The notes below the pieces were generated by a model. That model saw nothing but the letters and a program-made list of their open reading frames with translations. It had not been told where the DNA came from and did not search any database. Source: Alistipes sp. (GTDB lineage: Bacteria > Bacteroidota > Bacteroidia > Bacteroidales > Rikenellaceae). From it: a stretch of DNA of 64,000 bases. The first letter of the stretch is position 1. Each line of letters begins with the position of its first letter. Location: NCBI GenBank assembly GCA_017560425.1, contig JAFZEX010000021.1, positions 1 through 64,000 on the forward strand, read 5' to 3'. Shown in pieces: positions 18,401 through 25,840 of this stretch. The translations under genes were made by a program, and so were the position numbers.

Positions 18401-18807
18401 ACTATCAGCTTGGTGGTACTACTGTTGATGGTTCTTACGCTGGTTACATGGCTTCTCCAACTGCTTCATCTTTGGGTGGCAACTACCACTTGGATTTGTT
18501 GGACGCTTGGACTCCTGAGAACACAACTTCAAACATTCCACGTTTCCAGTATGCTGATGACTACTCAGCACCTACATCAAGCCGCTTCTTGATTAGCTCT
18601 AACTACTTGAACATCTCTAACATCAACATGGGTTACACATTCCCATCTAAGTGGTTCAAGGGTCATATCCAGAACTTGCGTGCTTACGTAGCAATCGACA
18701 ACGTATGGTACTGGTCAGCTCGTAAGGGCTTCGATCCACGTGGTGGTGGCAACGGTTTGTACTCTCCAATCCGTACTATCTCTGGTGGTGTGACAGTGAC
18801 ATTCTAA
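15493..18807 (+). CDS. SusC/RagA-family TonB-linked outer-membrane transporter
   Basis: Signal peptide (to about residue 25), then a carboxypeptidase-regulatory-like domain (VTGTVTDETGTPVIGAAVVV, about 28-110), a TonB box-like EQIEEVVVQAFG, and the SusC plug with ANALQGKVAGLQ, RIRGIGSINAGNDPLWVVDG and DAASNALYGARGANGVI. The barrel runs to the final GGVTVTF. With the adjacent SusD it forms the pedal-bin importer for oligosaccharides or peptides. The substrate cannot be told from sequence. Codon use is extremely biased (GGT, CGT, AAC, TCT, GTA), pointing to very high expression. An alternative start two codons downstream (15499) is possible. Confidence 0.96.
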   Translation: MLMVRKVVLSMVATLVLGCFGVFAQGQKVTGTVTDETGTPVIGAAVVVEGTSRGTTTDVAGKYEILASANGNLVFSYLGYKSQTVAVSGRTTVDVVLVTDSEQIEEVVVQAFGVAKKEAFTGSAATLKSDDLAKTQSSNIANALQGKVAGLQTSQGSGSLGSEPTIRIRGIGSINAGNDPLWVVDGVPYEGDKNNINMADVETMTVLKDAASNALYGARGANGVIMITTKRAKAGDARVNFDAKWGVNMAARQLYDYTRNPGQYYEMHYSALKNYYMNPPKSEDPAEQVAPLPEHEAHLKANEAMLASGEGGLGYNVYTVPAGQTLIGTDGKLNPNATLGRKFTYKGQEYYVTPDDWYDELYDPSFRQEYNVSIAAATEKSNFFASFGYLNNNGITDGSNMYRYTARLRADYQAKKWLKVGANMSYTNFSWFGASSSNEGDGSTGDVFAAVADMAPIYPVYIRDGEGNIMYEDNKAGHGYYGKDYDEKWPIYDTGDGRTWGLTRFSGSMSNPLQNIWLDEANSEGNAFSVNGYADFILYEGLKLTINGAVTIDETRTTSMKNPYYGQFVPNGGIVSKAHGRSYNHNLQQLLTYSKAFGANEEHQLDLLLGHETYNLRSYSLSGSKSNIYSTDNLELNGAVVDGKSSASSFGEYVNEGYFFRAMYEYDGRIFASASYRRDASSRFHPDHRWGNFWSVGGAWIINRENWFNAPVFNMLKLKVSYGSQGNDAIGMYKYTDLYSVTNDGNDGISIMFGSKGNPNITWETNGNLNLGAEFGLWQDRLSGSVDFFYRKTTDMLFSVPVAPTLGYTSYYDNIGDMANTGIEIVLNGDIVRRKDLVWSVNANLTWVKNKVLSLPESRKDRVVDGHEGFISGSIFVGEGLPLNTLYIPEYAGVNPETGMSQWMFYTKDDIKDENGVVTIPAGWSVQEDYSLVGSTPEARKLYDSTLADVFGGFGTSLYAYGFDLSIAFDYQLGGTTVDGSYAGYMASPTASSLGGNYHLDLLDAWTPENTTSNIPRFQYADDYSAPTSSRFLISSNYLNISNINMGYTFPSKWFKGHIQNLRAYVAIDNVWYWSARKGFDPRGGGNGLYSPIRTISGGVTVTF

Positions 18808-18827
18808 TTTAATATAGGTATACGATT

Positions 18828-20510
18828 ATGAAATTTTCAAAGATATTGACAACTGCGTTTGTTGCACTTGGTGCTACAATCGCGCTTAGCGGCTGTATCC
18901 GAGAGACTTTCCCTAAGGAGAGTACCATCACTCAGGAGCAGCTCGGTAGTGTTGCCCCAGATGTTCTCGCTGAGAATCTTCTTAAGGGTATTCCTCGTGG
19001 TATGCTCGCACCAGCATATGGTGGTTGGGAGCACACTGACTTCGGTGTTCCTTCAGTAGGCGTTTACAACGACCACGCAGCACAGATTATCTGTACTAAC
19101 GGTTGGTTACTTGGTAACGCTCCTGCTTATAACCGTTTCTACATGGCTTCATGGGGTAAGGGTTACGGTGCAAACGGCTGGATGCCTGTTCACTACTGGT
19201 TCTCTTACTATCCACAGATTAAGAGCTGTAACGATGTTATTCTCCGCCTTCAGGGCATGGAGGGTACTGACTCTTACGTAGCTATCGCTCGTACTTACCG
19301 TGCACTCTTCTATCTTGACCTTGCTCGTTTGTTCGAGTGTCTTCCTGCTAACGCTCCTAATAACGCAGCTTATGAGGATCAGCAGTACCAGGCTCAGGGT
19401 CTTACTGTACCTATCGTAGACGAGGTTATGGTTGCAGATCCTAAGGCTGAGGAGTTGGCTAAGAACAATCCACGTGCTACACGTGAGGAGATCTTCAACT
19501 TCATTCTTGAGGACTTGACATTTGCTGAGGAGGCTATGTCATCTGAGGACTACCGCATCACTAACAACACTGATCCTACTTTGCCTGTTGTTTACGGTCT
19601 TAAGGCTCGTGTATACCTCTGGTTGGGTGGTTTCGAGGATGGTCTTTCAGGTGAGCTTCCTGCAGGTAACGAGGCTTACGCTTTGGCTGCAGAGTACGCT
19701 CGTAAGGCTATCACAGCTTTCGGTGGTGCTGTAATGTCAGAGAAGGAGTGGACTGATCCTATCACAGGTTTCAACACTAAGGCTTCTTCATGGATGTGGA
19801 CATTGTTCCACTCAACTGATACAGTTGCTGGTAACCTCCACAACTTCGTAGCTCACATGGCTCCTGAGGCTGAGTTCGGTTACTGTCCTTACACACAGCC
19901 AGGTCTTGGTTCTAACTACTTCGAGCGTTTGGGTAAGTCTGACTTCCGTCGTAAGCTTGTTGTTGATCCTAACGGCAACTACAACTCATTCAAGCCTTAC
20001 ACTCAGATGTCTGAGGATGAGTACAAGGGTCTTGCACCTTACACATTCTTCAAGTTCCGTCCTGCTCAGGGTCACCGTACTGACTATGCTACTGCAGCTG
20101 CTATCGCTATTCCTTTGATGCGTTGCGAGGAGATGTACTTCATCGAGATGGAGGCAGTTACTCACACTCAGGGTGTAGACGCTGGTTGGGTACTTCTTGA
20201 CGAGTTCATGCGTAGCAACCGTGATCCTAAGTACGTTTGCGCTACTATGGATATCGTTGACGAGATCATCTTCCAGAAGTCTGTAGAGTTCTGGGGCGAG
20301 GGTGTTGTTATGTACGATATGAAGCGTCTTGACAAGGGTGTAAACTGTACATCTGAGGCTGCTGTAAACTACGATGCACAGCGTCGCTTCAAGTCAGCAG
20401 GTCGTTTGCCATGGTGGAGCATTCCAATCCCACAGAGCGAGACCGATATCAACCAGGCTATCAAGAAAAACAATCCTGATCCATCGGCATCATTGACTCC
20501 TGGTAAGTAA
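18828..20510 (+). CDS. SusD/RagB-family surface lipoprotein
   Basis: Lipoprotein signal with Cys at residue 23 (ALSGCIRET). The tetratricopeptide-type helices of SusD are seen around residues 115-165 (NDVILRLQGME...AIARTYRALFYLDLARLF), and the C-terminal SusD region is seen in FWGEGVVMYDMKR and RLPWWSIPIPQSE. It caps the SusC barrel and binds substrate at the surface. It follows susC by 20 bases with the same high-expression codon bias. Confidence 0.95.
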   Translation: MKFSKILTTAFVALGATIALSGCIRETFPKESTITQEQLGSVAPDVLAENLLKGIPRGMLAPAYGGWEHTDFGVPSVGVYNDHAAQIICTNGWLLGNAPAYNRFYMASWGKGYGANGWMPVHYWFSYYPQIKSCNDVILRLQGMEGTDSYVAIARTYRALFYLDLARLFECLPANAPNNAAYEDQQYQAQGLTVPIVDEVMVADPKAEELAKNNPRATREEIFNFILEDLTFAEEAMSSEDYRITNNTDPTLPVVYGLKARVYLWLGGFEDGLSGELPAGNEAYALAAEYARKAITAFGGAVMSEKEWTDPITGFNTKASSWMWTLFHSTDTVAGNLHNFVAHMAPEAEFGYCPYTQPGLGSNYFERLGKSDFRRKLVVDPNGNYNSFKPYTQMSEDEYKGLAPYTFFKFRPAQGHRTDYATAAAIAIPLMRCEEMYFIEMEAVTHTQGVDAGWVLLDEFMRSNRDPKYVCATMDIVDEIIFQKSVEFWGEGVVMYDMKRLDKGVNCTSEAAVNYDAQRRFKSAGRLPWWSIPIPQSETDINQAIKKNNPDPSASLTPGK

Positions 20511-20537
20511 TAAAAGTAACGAAAAACTTTTAAGTGT

Positions 20538-22781
20538 ATGAAAAATTTTAAGTTTATATATCTGTTTATAGCGTTCGTAGGTGCCCTTACAATGGCATCT
20601 TGCGAGCACCCATATGCAGATTACACTCCAGGTGCTCAGGATGAGACTATGGGTGTATACTTCCCCAGCACTGAGGCTCTTGTAGTTAAGGCTGAGGATA
20701 CTTCAGTGGACATCGCTGTTGCGCGTATAAACGCTGAGGAGGCTGCAGAGGTTAAGGTACGTTTCCAGGAGGTTGTTGCAGCTGATGCAGAGCCTACAGG
20801 TTTCTTCACTGTACCTTCAACAGTTTCATTCGAGGCTGGTGCAACTGAGACTACTCTTACTGTATCGTTCGATGGTACACAGCTCACTCCAGGTGTTCAG
20901 TACCGTCTTAACATTCAGCTCGACCAGAGCATTGCTTCTAAGTATGGTCTTTCTGACGTAGTTTTCAACCTCGGTATCGCTGAGCCATGGATCACTCTTG
21001 AGGGTCCTAACGGCGAGAAGACAGGTTTCTACCGTGACGACTTCATGGGTCCATTGTATGGTGGTGCTTCAGGTACTATTGTTGATGCTACTATCGTTCA
21101 GCACGAGTTCGATAAGACACGTTATCGTCTTGTTGAGCCTTATGGCGAGAAGAACGTTCCTTACCTTATCGGTGGTGTACCTGAGGATATGACCTTCACT
21201 ACTCCAGGTTATGTTGAGTTCTGGCTATACGAGGACAACACTGTTGAGATTCCTTCAAGCTGGCTCGGTTTCACTCTTGACGTAGGTACAGGTAAGCCTG
21301 AGGATTTCTACCTTGCTACTGTTTACAAGTCAGCTACAGAGCCTATGCTTGGTGAGTTCAAGGAGAACGTATTCTGGTTCACTACTCCTAAGTCTATCAT
21401 GTGGCACATTCCTGATGGCCGTGGTAACTACGCTAACCAGAACGGTATGTTCGCTGTATCATTGCCAGGTTACGAGATCTCTGACTACGCTATCAACATC
21501 TCTTACGCAGGTATGTTCGTAGACGCTGTAAACAACGCTTCTGCAGTTCTTGACTTCGCACTCGGTCTCGATGTTGAGTCTTACAAGTTTACTCTCCTCG
21601 AGGGTAACCCAACTGCTGAGGTTTTGGCTACTACTGCTGCTCAGATTGCTGATGGTACTGCTGAGTTCGACGTATTGGAGTCTAAGCGTGATGTAACTCG
21701 TTGGGAGGTTGCAGCTGAGAAGGGTCTTTGGACTGTTGTAGCTGTTCCTTTCGGTAAGAAGGGCGCTGTTGCTGACAAGGCTGTTTCTTACAACTTCTAC
21801 TTCCCAGGTGTTGGTGGTGGTAACGAGGAGAAGCCACAGGCTGAGATCTCTTACTACTTCAGATCTATCGCTGACCTTACAGGTAATGCTGAAATGGAGA
21901 ACGACTATCCAGCTGCATACTTCATCGGTCTTGGTATCAAGGCTAATGGCGATGAGCTTCGTTCAATCAAGGCTTGGGTAGGTGATGCTGCTCTTGTTGA
22001 GGGTCTCGAGGACGCATATGTTATCGAGATTGCTGGTGACGACTTCACTAAGTACATCGACAACATCAAGGCTAACGGTTCTGTAATCTTGGGTCCATTC
22101 AACCTTCGTTGCGGTTCTAAGGCTGTTGCTATCGTTGAGATCGTAACTCTTTACGGTGACATTGTTTACAAGCGTATCGAGGCTGACATGCCTAACGCTA
22201 CAGGCTTGGAGCTTGGTAGCTACACTATCGCTGAGGGCGAGTACAAGGTAGATGCAGAGTTCCTTGGTGGTTACGAGCCAGGCGAGGTTTACTTCTCTGT
22301 TGATGGCTTCGAGTTCCCAGGTGTTCTTGATGCTGAGAAGAAGACTGTATCATTCGATGGTTCTATCGATGGTTACAACGTAGCATTCAACGGCGTTGCA
22401 TTCTACTACAACGACGAGAAGACTCAGGTATTCGGTTACTACTCTTACGCTGATGCTGAGGATGCAGAGGCTTCTGACCTCGTATTCTCTTACAACGATG
22501 CTAACGAGTTCTCTGCATTGAACACTTACTTCTCAATGCGTGTATTCGACTACGTTGAGGGTAAGTTCGAGTATGCATTCGACGAGTATGCATTCACTCC
22601 TGCTGCTACAGTTGCTAAGGCTGTTGCTGAGGAGGAGACTCCAGCTGAGCCATCTAAGTTGGCTAAGTCGGCTAAGAACATGGAGGCTAACTACACTTTG
22701 AGCAATGTTACTGCTAAGTGCGAGGTTAAGGCTTTCAACGGCCGTCTCGAGCTTAAGAACAAGGCACAGTTCGGCTTCTAA
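20538..22781 (+). CDS. Surface lipoprotein of the SusCD operon
   Basis: Lipoprotein signal with Cys at residue 22 (LTMASCEHPYADY). The N-terminal part (about 40-150) resembles a DUF4843/Calx-beta-like beta-sandwich seen in third genes of SusCD operons. The rest comprises several acidic, beta-rich, Ig-like stretches. Position (27 bases after susD) and lipidation suggest a SusE/F-like surface binder. No enzyme motif is visible. Codon bias is as in susC and susD, so it is presumably abundant. A strong terminator follows directly. The protein is very acidic, with a Lys/Ala linker near the C terminus. Confidence 0.85.
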   Translation: MKNFKFIYLFIAFVGALTMASCEHPYADYTPGAQDETMGVYFPSTEALVVKAEDTSVDIAVARINAEEAAEVKVRFQEVVAADAEPTGFFTVPSTVSFEAGATETTLTVSFDGTQLTPGVQYRLNIQLDQSIASKYGLSDVVFNLGIAEPWITLEGPNGEKTGFYRDDFMGPLYGGASGTIVDATIVQHEFDKTRYRLVEPYGEKNVPYLIGGVPEDMTFTTPGYVEFWLYEDNTVEIPSSWLGFTLDVGTGKPEDFYLATVYKSATEPMLGEFKENVFWFTTPKSIMWHIPDGRGNYANQNGMFAVSLPGYEISDYAINISYAGMFVDAVNNASAVLDFALGLDVESYKFTLLEGNPTAEVLATTAAQIADGTAEFDVLESKRDVTRWEVAAEKGLWTVVAVPFGKKGAVADKAVSYNFYFPGVGGGNEEKPQAEISYYFRSIADLTGNAEMENDYPAAYFIGLGIKANGDELRSIKAWVGDAALVEGLEDAYVIEIAGDDFTKYIDNIKANGSVILGPFNLRCGSKAVAIVEIVTLYGDIVYKRIEADMPNATGLELGSYTIAEGEYKVDAEFLGGYEPGEVYFSVDGFEFPGVLDAEKKTVSFDGSIDGYNVAFNGVAFYYNDEKTQVFGYYSYADAEDAEASDLVFSYNDANEFSALNTYFSMRVFDYVEGKFEYAFDEYAFTPAATVAKAVAEEETPAEPSKLAKSAKNMEANYTLSNVTAKCEVKAFNGRLELKNKAQFGF

Positions 22782-22867
22782 TAAATGATGATAGGGGTGC
22801 TTCGGCACCCTTTCACTCACGCTCCGAATGGGCGGTACGCAAGTACTCCATTCGGAGCTTTTTTTAT
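22782..22867 (+). repeat. Structured intergenic element, copy B (reduced), with terminator
   Basis: Just after the stop codon comes 'atgatgata', then hairpin GGGGTGC-TTCG-GCACCC (22794-22810), then a strong terminator: GCTCCGAATGG...CCATTCGGAGC (22821-22858) around GTAC-GCAA-GTAC, followed by TTTTTTT. The inner hairpin is the same family as copies A and F, but the outer stem is lost. Confidence 0.75.
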
Positions 22868-22950
22868 GCCTATGCCATTGCTCTCTCTCTGAAATTTTGC
22901 TCTCGAGCGAAAAAAAATATTCATAGATGCTCTACTTTCCTAATTTTTAG

Positions 22951-22958
22951 TATCTTTG
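22951..22958 (+). promoter_or_regulatory. -7 box of first subtilase gene
   Basis: TATCTTTG followed by 'gcatcttgagagag'. The box at 25757 is followed by the near-identical 'gcaccttgagaggg', so promoter and early leader were duplicated with the gene pair. Confidence 0.6.
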
Positions 22959-23034
22959 CATCTTGAGAGAGTAGGGTAATTTTTGCGCTATGCTCTCGGC
23001 TGTAGATTTTGAAACAACTTAATTACAAATATCT

Positions 23035-25083
23035 ATGAATAAGGTTAAATTTTCATTGTTTGCCTTGGCCGCAATTTTCGCAGTGTCATGTGTGCAGGAT
23101 CCAGTTATGGACAACGGCGCAGTAGACGCTACGCTCAGCGCTGCCAAGAAGATTGTTAACACCTCGGAGAATGCCGCTCAGGGCGAGCTCTACCTCTTCG
23201 TTACAGAGGAGGCTGCCGAGGCATGGAGCAATGCCGAGTGCGCTACTCGTTCGGGTATCGACGCTCTCGATGCAGTGGCTGTTGAGCTTGGTGCAAAGTC
23301 TGTTGAGCCAGTCTTTAACATGGCTATCAACGGCGACCTAAAGCGCGAGTTGGACATGCACCGTTGGTTTGCGGTTGAGATTGATGAGGAGCTCGATATC
23401 GAGACTGCTGCTCAGAAGTTTGCTGCACTTAAGCAGGTAAGCCGTGTGCAGTACTCAACACTTATCGATCGTCCAAAGGTTCAGGCATTCCCTGCTGAGG
23501 AGACTTTCGCAACACGTTCTGACGTTAAGATGCCTTTCGACGATCCTATGCTCGAGATGCAGTGGCACTACAACAACGAGGGCTTGAAGGCTATCTACCC
23601 AACTGCAAAGAAGGGCGAGGATATCAACGCCTTTGCTGCATGGGAGTACACAACAGGCTCAAACGAGATTATCGTAGCAGTTATGGACGAGGGTGTTAAG
23701 TATACTCACCCTGACCTCGTTGATAATATGTGGGTAAACACTGCCGAGCGAGATGGTCAAAAGGGTGTTGATGACGATGGTAACGGTATCATCGACGACG
23801 TTCACGGCTACAACTGTATCGACGGTAATGGTGATATCTCATGGGATGTACAGGCATGGCAGGATACCGATTACCTTGGTGACTCAGGTCACGGTACTCA
23901 CGTAGCAGGTACTGTAGCTGCTGTAAACAACAACGGTATTGGTGTTTGCGGTGTTGCTGGTGGCTCAGGCAAGGGCGATGGCGTTCGCATCATGTCTATC
24001 CAGATCTTCGATGGCGCTAAGAATAGTACTCTCGGTGGTAACGCTAAGGGTATGGAGTATGCTGCCGACAATGGTGCAGTTATCCTTCAGAACTCTTGGG
24101 GTTATCCTAATACAACAACTCAGATGTCTGACGGTATCTACGAGGCATCATATGGCGTTGAGCTTGCTGGCTTGAAGTACTTCGTGCGCAAGAGCAACTG
24201 TAAGGCTTTGGAGGGTGGTATCGCTATCTTCGCTGCAGGTAACTATGGTCTTGCTCGTGCCGACTATCCAGGTGCTTATCGCGACCTACTTTGCGTAACT
24301 GCTTATGCTCCAGATGGTCTTCCAACATCTTACACCAACTACAAGTTCGGTTGCAATGTGTCGGCTCCTGGTGGCGAGTCATCTTTGGAGAACCGTAAGT
24401 GGAAGTATGAGGGTTGTGTTCTCTCGACTCTTCCACGCGAGACCTACGACGCTTTGTCAAGCAGCCTCTACAACAGCGACTACGGCTATATGCAGGGTAC
24501 ATCAATGGCGTGTCCTCACGTATCTGGTGTTGCTGCCTTGGTGCTCTCTTATGCAGTTGAGAATGGCTACTACCTCACAAATGCTCAGTTCAACGACCTT
24601 ATGGTATCATCAGTGCGTAACATCGATGTTGATCTCGTAGGCTACAAGCAGTCATGGGACGCTTACGGTAAGATCTTTAACCTCGCCCTCGATAACTACA
24701 AGTACAACATGGGTACAGGTAAGCTCGATGCGTTGATGGCTATCATGAACGTGCGTGGTGCTCAGTGTGTTCCTGTTACTGTTGGCGAGGAGGCAGAGCT
24801 CAAGATTACTACATTCATCGGCTCGGGCGATATCTCAGTAACCCCTATGAAGGAGTTCATCATCTCTGCTGAGACTAAGTCACGCCTTGGCATCACTGGC
24901 GAGACATACTTCAACGGTAGCATCTACCTCACTTGCAATAACTCAGGTATTGGCGTTGTCACTGTTAAGTATATCGCAGGTGGTAAGGCTGTTGGTGGTG
25001 GCGATACCATCGGTGGTCGTCTTATGGAGAAGGATATCGTGATTGTTGCCCGCAAGGCTAACGACAATGGCGGTTGGTTGTAG
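23035..25083 (+). CDS. Subtilase (S8) family lipoprotein protease
   Basis: Lipoprotein signal with Cys19 (IFAVSCVQDP). Residues about 30-150 form an inhibitor-I9-like propeptide. The TRS site at 160-162 marks the likely junction to the catalytic domain. The triad is D218 (AVMDEGV), H286 (DSGHGTHVAG) and S490 (GTSMACPHVSG); N353 in LQNSWG is probably the oxyanion residue. A C-terminal beta domain (about 590-682) ends in NGGWL. It is a secreted, surface- or periplasm-anchored endoprotease. It is paralogous to the gene at 25841-27829 and is followed 33 bases later by a small lipoprotein. Likely role: degradation of proteins for nutrition, or processing of surface proteins; not determined. Confidence 0.95.
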   Translation: MNKVKFSLFALAAIFAVSCVQDPVMDNGAVDATLSAAKKIVNTSENAAQGELYLFVTEEAAEAWSNAECATRSGIDALDAVAVELGAKSVEPVFNMAINGDLKRELDMHRWFAVEIDEELDIETAAQKFAALKQVSRVQYSTLIDRPKVQAFPAEETFATRSDVKMPFDDPMLEMQWHYNNEGLKAIYPTAKKGEDINAFAAWEYTTGSNEIIVAVMDEGVKYTHPDLVDNMWVNTAERDGQKGVDDDGNGIIDDVHGYNCIDGNGDISWDVQAWQDTDYLGDSGHGTHVAGTVAAVNNNGIGVCGVAGGSGKGDGVRIMSIQIFDGAKNSTLGGNAKGMEYAADNGAVILQNSWGYPNTTTQMSDGIYEASYGVELAGLKYFVRKSNCKALEGGIAIFAAGNYGLARADYPGAYRDLLCVTAYAPDGLPTSYTNYKFGCNVSAPGGESSLENRKWKYEGCVLSTLPRETYDALSSSLYNSDYGYMQGTSMACPHVSGVAALVLSYAVENGYYLTNAQFNDLMVSSVRNIDVDLVGYKQSWDAYGKIFNLALDNYKYNMGTGKLDALMAIMNVRGAQCVPVTVGEEAELKITTFIGSGDISVTPMKEFIISAETKSRLGITGETYFNGSIYLTCNNSGIGVVTVKYIAGGKAVGGGDTIGGRLMEKDIVIVARKANDNGGWL

Positions 25084-25116
25084 TAGATGTTTAACTTGAA
25101 ATATTGACTTAACTTT

Positions 25117-25587
25117 ATGAAGAGTTTGAAAATATGGTCATTGGCAGTAGTTCTGCTTATGGCAATGGTAGGTTGCAAGCCAACTCCAGGTCCAGGCCCA
25201 GGTCCAGACGAGGTAGGTAGCTTCGATGCTATCGAGAAGGAGTGGAAGCTCGTATCAGTAAATGGTGTGGCTGCCGAGTTCCACGTATATATCAGCTTCG
25301 ATCAGGGTAACTTCGCCCTCTTCCAGCAGCTCTATACCCTCGACTTTAAGCTATTTGACGGTACTTACAAAGTGTCGGGCAACAAGCTTACAGGCGAGTA
25401 CTTCGAGGGTGGCGCTTGGAAGTGTGGCTACACAGGTGGCATCTCTGAGGATGGCAACACCATGACCCTTATCAGCGACGACGATCAGGCTATGAAGTGC
25501 ATCTATGAGGCTTGCACTATTCCTGAGGATGTTCGCAATGAGGCAACAAGTGGTACTCGCTGCGCAGAGGTAACCCCATTCCTCTAA
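25117..25587 (+). CDS. Small lipocalin-like lipoprotein paired with subtilase
   Basis: Lipoprotein signal with Cys20 (MVGCKPTPG), a Pro/Gly linker, then about 120 residues with a lipocalin-like pattern (EKEWKLVSVNG ... GTYKVSGNKLTGEY ... GNTMTLISDDD). It has 156 residues and is paralogous to 27862-28302; each lies directly behind a subtilase, so the two genes work as a module. By analogy with protease/inhibitor pairs elsewhere in Bacteroidota it might be an inhibitor or chaperone of its protease, but nothing in the sequence proves that. The C terminus TRCAEVTPFL is conserved in the paralogue (TRASEAKPIL). A terminator follows. Confidence 0.8.
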   Translation: MKSLKIWSLAVVLLMAMVGCKPTPGPGPGPDEVGSFDAIEKEWKLVSVNGVAAEFHVYISFDQGNFALFQQLYTLDFKLFDGTYKVSGNKLTGEYFEGGAWKCGYTGGISEDGNTMTLISDDDQAMKCIYEACTIPEDVRNEATSGTRCAEVTPFL

Positions 25588-25606
25588 TCGGGAACTTAAT
25601 ATCAGC

Positions 25607-25647
25607 AAAGACGATGGTGGACAGATGCTCGCCATCGTCTTTTTTTT
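25607..25647 (+). terminator. Intrinsic terminator
   Basis: Stem AGACGATGG (25609-25617) pairs with CCATCGTCT (25632-25640) and is followed by TTTTTTT. It separates the two protease modules into two transcription units. Confidence 0.85.
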
Positions 25648-25756
25648 GTGTCGTGCACCAACTTTGTTGCGAAGCGTTCAGCGAGTTTTTGGCGTGCCGA
25701 GGAGTTTTTACTATGTAAAAAAGTGGGGTGGGGCGCTATCTTTCAAAAAAATATAC

Positions 25757-25764
25757 TATTTTTG
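25757..25764 (+). promoter_or_regulatory. -7 box of second subtilase gene
   Basis: TATTTTTG followed by 'gcaccttgagaggg', matching the context of the box at 22951-22958. Confidence 0.6.
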
Positions 25765-25840
25765 CACCTTGAGAGGGTGTGCTAAATTCGCAGCCTTCGC
25801 CGAAAAACATAGAAGAGAACAATATTTAATTAAAACTACT

